A stretch of 6,091 bases of DNA from Actinomycetes bacterium (lineage in GTDB: Bacteria > Actinomycetota > Actinomycetes > Actinomycetales > Cellulomonadaceae). The DNA lies in the NCBI GenBank assembly GCA_023430425.1, contig JAEZAR010000011.1:1-6091 (forward strand), written 5' to 3'. Within the stretch, counting starts at the first letter, position 1; every line of letters begins with the position of its first letter. A program made the translations under genes and the position numbers. This document shows positions 5,832 to 6,091 of the stretch, in pieces. The notes under the pieces are model-generated. The model saw only the letters and a list, made by a program, of their open reading frames with translations. It had not been told where the DNA came from and made no database searches.

Positions 5832-6091
5832 GTGCGGGTGCTCGTCGCGCCCGACAAGTTCAAGGGGTCCGCCACGGCTGCCACCGTGGCGGGCTCCCTG
5901 GCGCGGGGGCTGCGGGCGGGCGCCCCGGGCGCGGACGTGATCACGCTGCCGGTCGCGGACGGCGGCGACGGCACGGTCGACGTGCTCCTCGCGGCCGGTG
6001 ACGCCGCCCTCACCGTCCCCGCGCAGGACGCCCTGGGCCGGCCCGCCCAGACGGTGGCCGCCGTCCGCGGGATCCGGGTGGCCCTCGAGCT
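5832..6091 (+). CDS. Glycerate kinase (GarK/GlxK type), 3' partial
   Basis: ATP-dependent kinase phosphorylating D-glycerate; characterised members of this family mostly form 2-phosphoglycerate, feeding lower glycolysis in the cytoplasm. Only the first 86 codons are inside the window, against roughly 370-380 residues for a full protein. The N-terminus is diagnostic: VRVLVAPDKFKGSATAATVAG (1-21), then PVADGGDGTVDVLL (about 40-53), matching the family pattern APDxxKxSxxAxxVAxAixxG and PVADGGEGT, and DALGRP (about 65-70), where the family has GPLG. The GTG at 5832 is one base after the preceding stop, so translation probably starts by coupling, as no good ribosome binding site is seen. A second in-frame GTG at 5838 is possible but would trim the first beta-strand. 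Its link to the sugar genes upstream is unclear; glycerate is not an intermediate of standard L-arabinose breakdown. Confidence 0.92.
   Translation, partial: MRVLVAPDKFKGSATAATVAGSLARGLRAGAPGADVITLPVADGGDGTVDVLLAAGDAALTVPAQDALGRPAQTVAAVRGIRVALE

Overview
The window is about 70% G+C. Its reading frames use G/C-ending codons, its genes carry AAGGAG-type ribosome binding sites, and it has an ATPase-less sugar ABC importer. Together these suggest a high-GC Gram-positive actinobacterium. A plant-polysaccharide degrader of the Cellulomonas/Promicromonospora type is a reasonable guess, but the sequence does not prove a genus.

All six genes lie on the + strand and are tightly packed, like one transcription unit that enters and leaves through the window edges. 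From the left: the 3' part of a lipoprotein sugar-binding protein (the signal peptide is cut by the window, but its lipobox is visible); two MalF/MalG-type CUT1 permeases, the second overlapping the first by ATGA; a complete 653-residue GH127 glycosidase (beta-L-arabinofuranosidase family) with all catalytic and zinc-ligand positions present; a 107-base gap holding an 11/22-base tandem repeat; an isochorismatase-type cysteine hydrolase; and, one base after its stop, the first 86 codons of a GarK-type glycerate kinase. No RNA gene, insertion sequence, CRISPR array, origin or convincing terminator is visible. No promoter is recognised; any main promoter probably lies left of the window.

A working model is that the lipoprotein captures a short plant-derived glycoside (by family, perhaps a beta-L-arabinofuranosyl oligosaccharide) at the cell surface. 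The two permeases would import it, powered by an ATPase encoded elsewhere (MsiK-like). The GH127 enzyme has no signal peptide and would remove arabinofuranose in the cytoplasm. The cysteine hydrolase and glycerate kinase are not part of any standard L-arabinose pathway. Their presence is the most puzzling part of the layout and may mean an unusual aglycone or sugar acid is processed, or simply that a second short operon follows.

The most notable small-scale signals are a codon-usage gradient inside the binding-protein gene, a G-quadruplex-like hexamer repeat just after its lipobox, the phased repeat before the cysteine hydrolase, and Glu in place of the usual catalytic Asp in that hydrolase.
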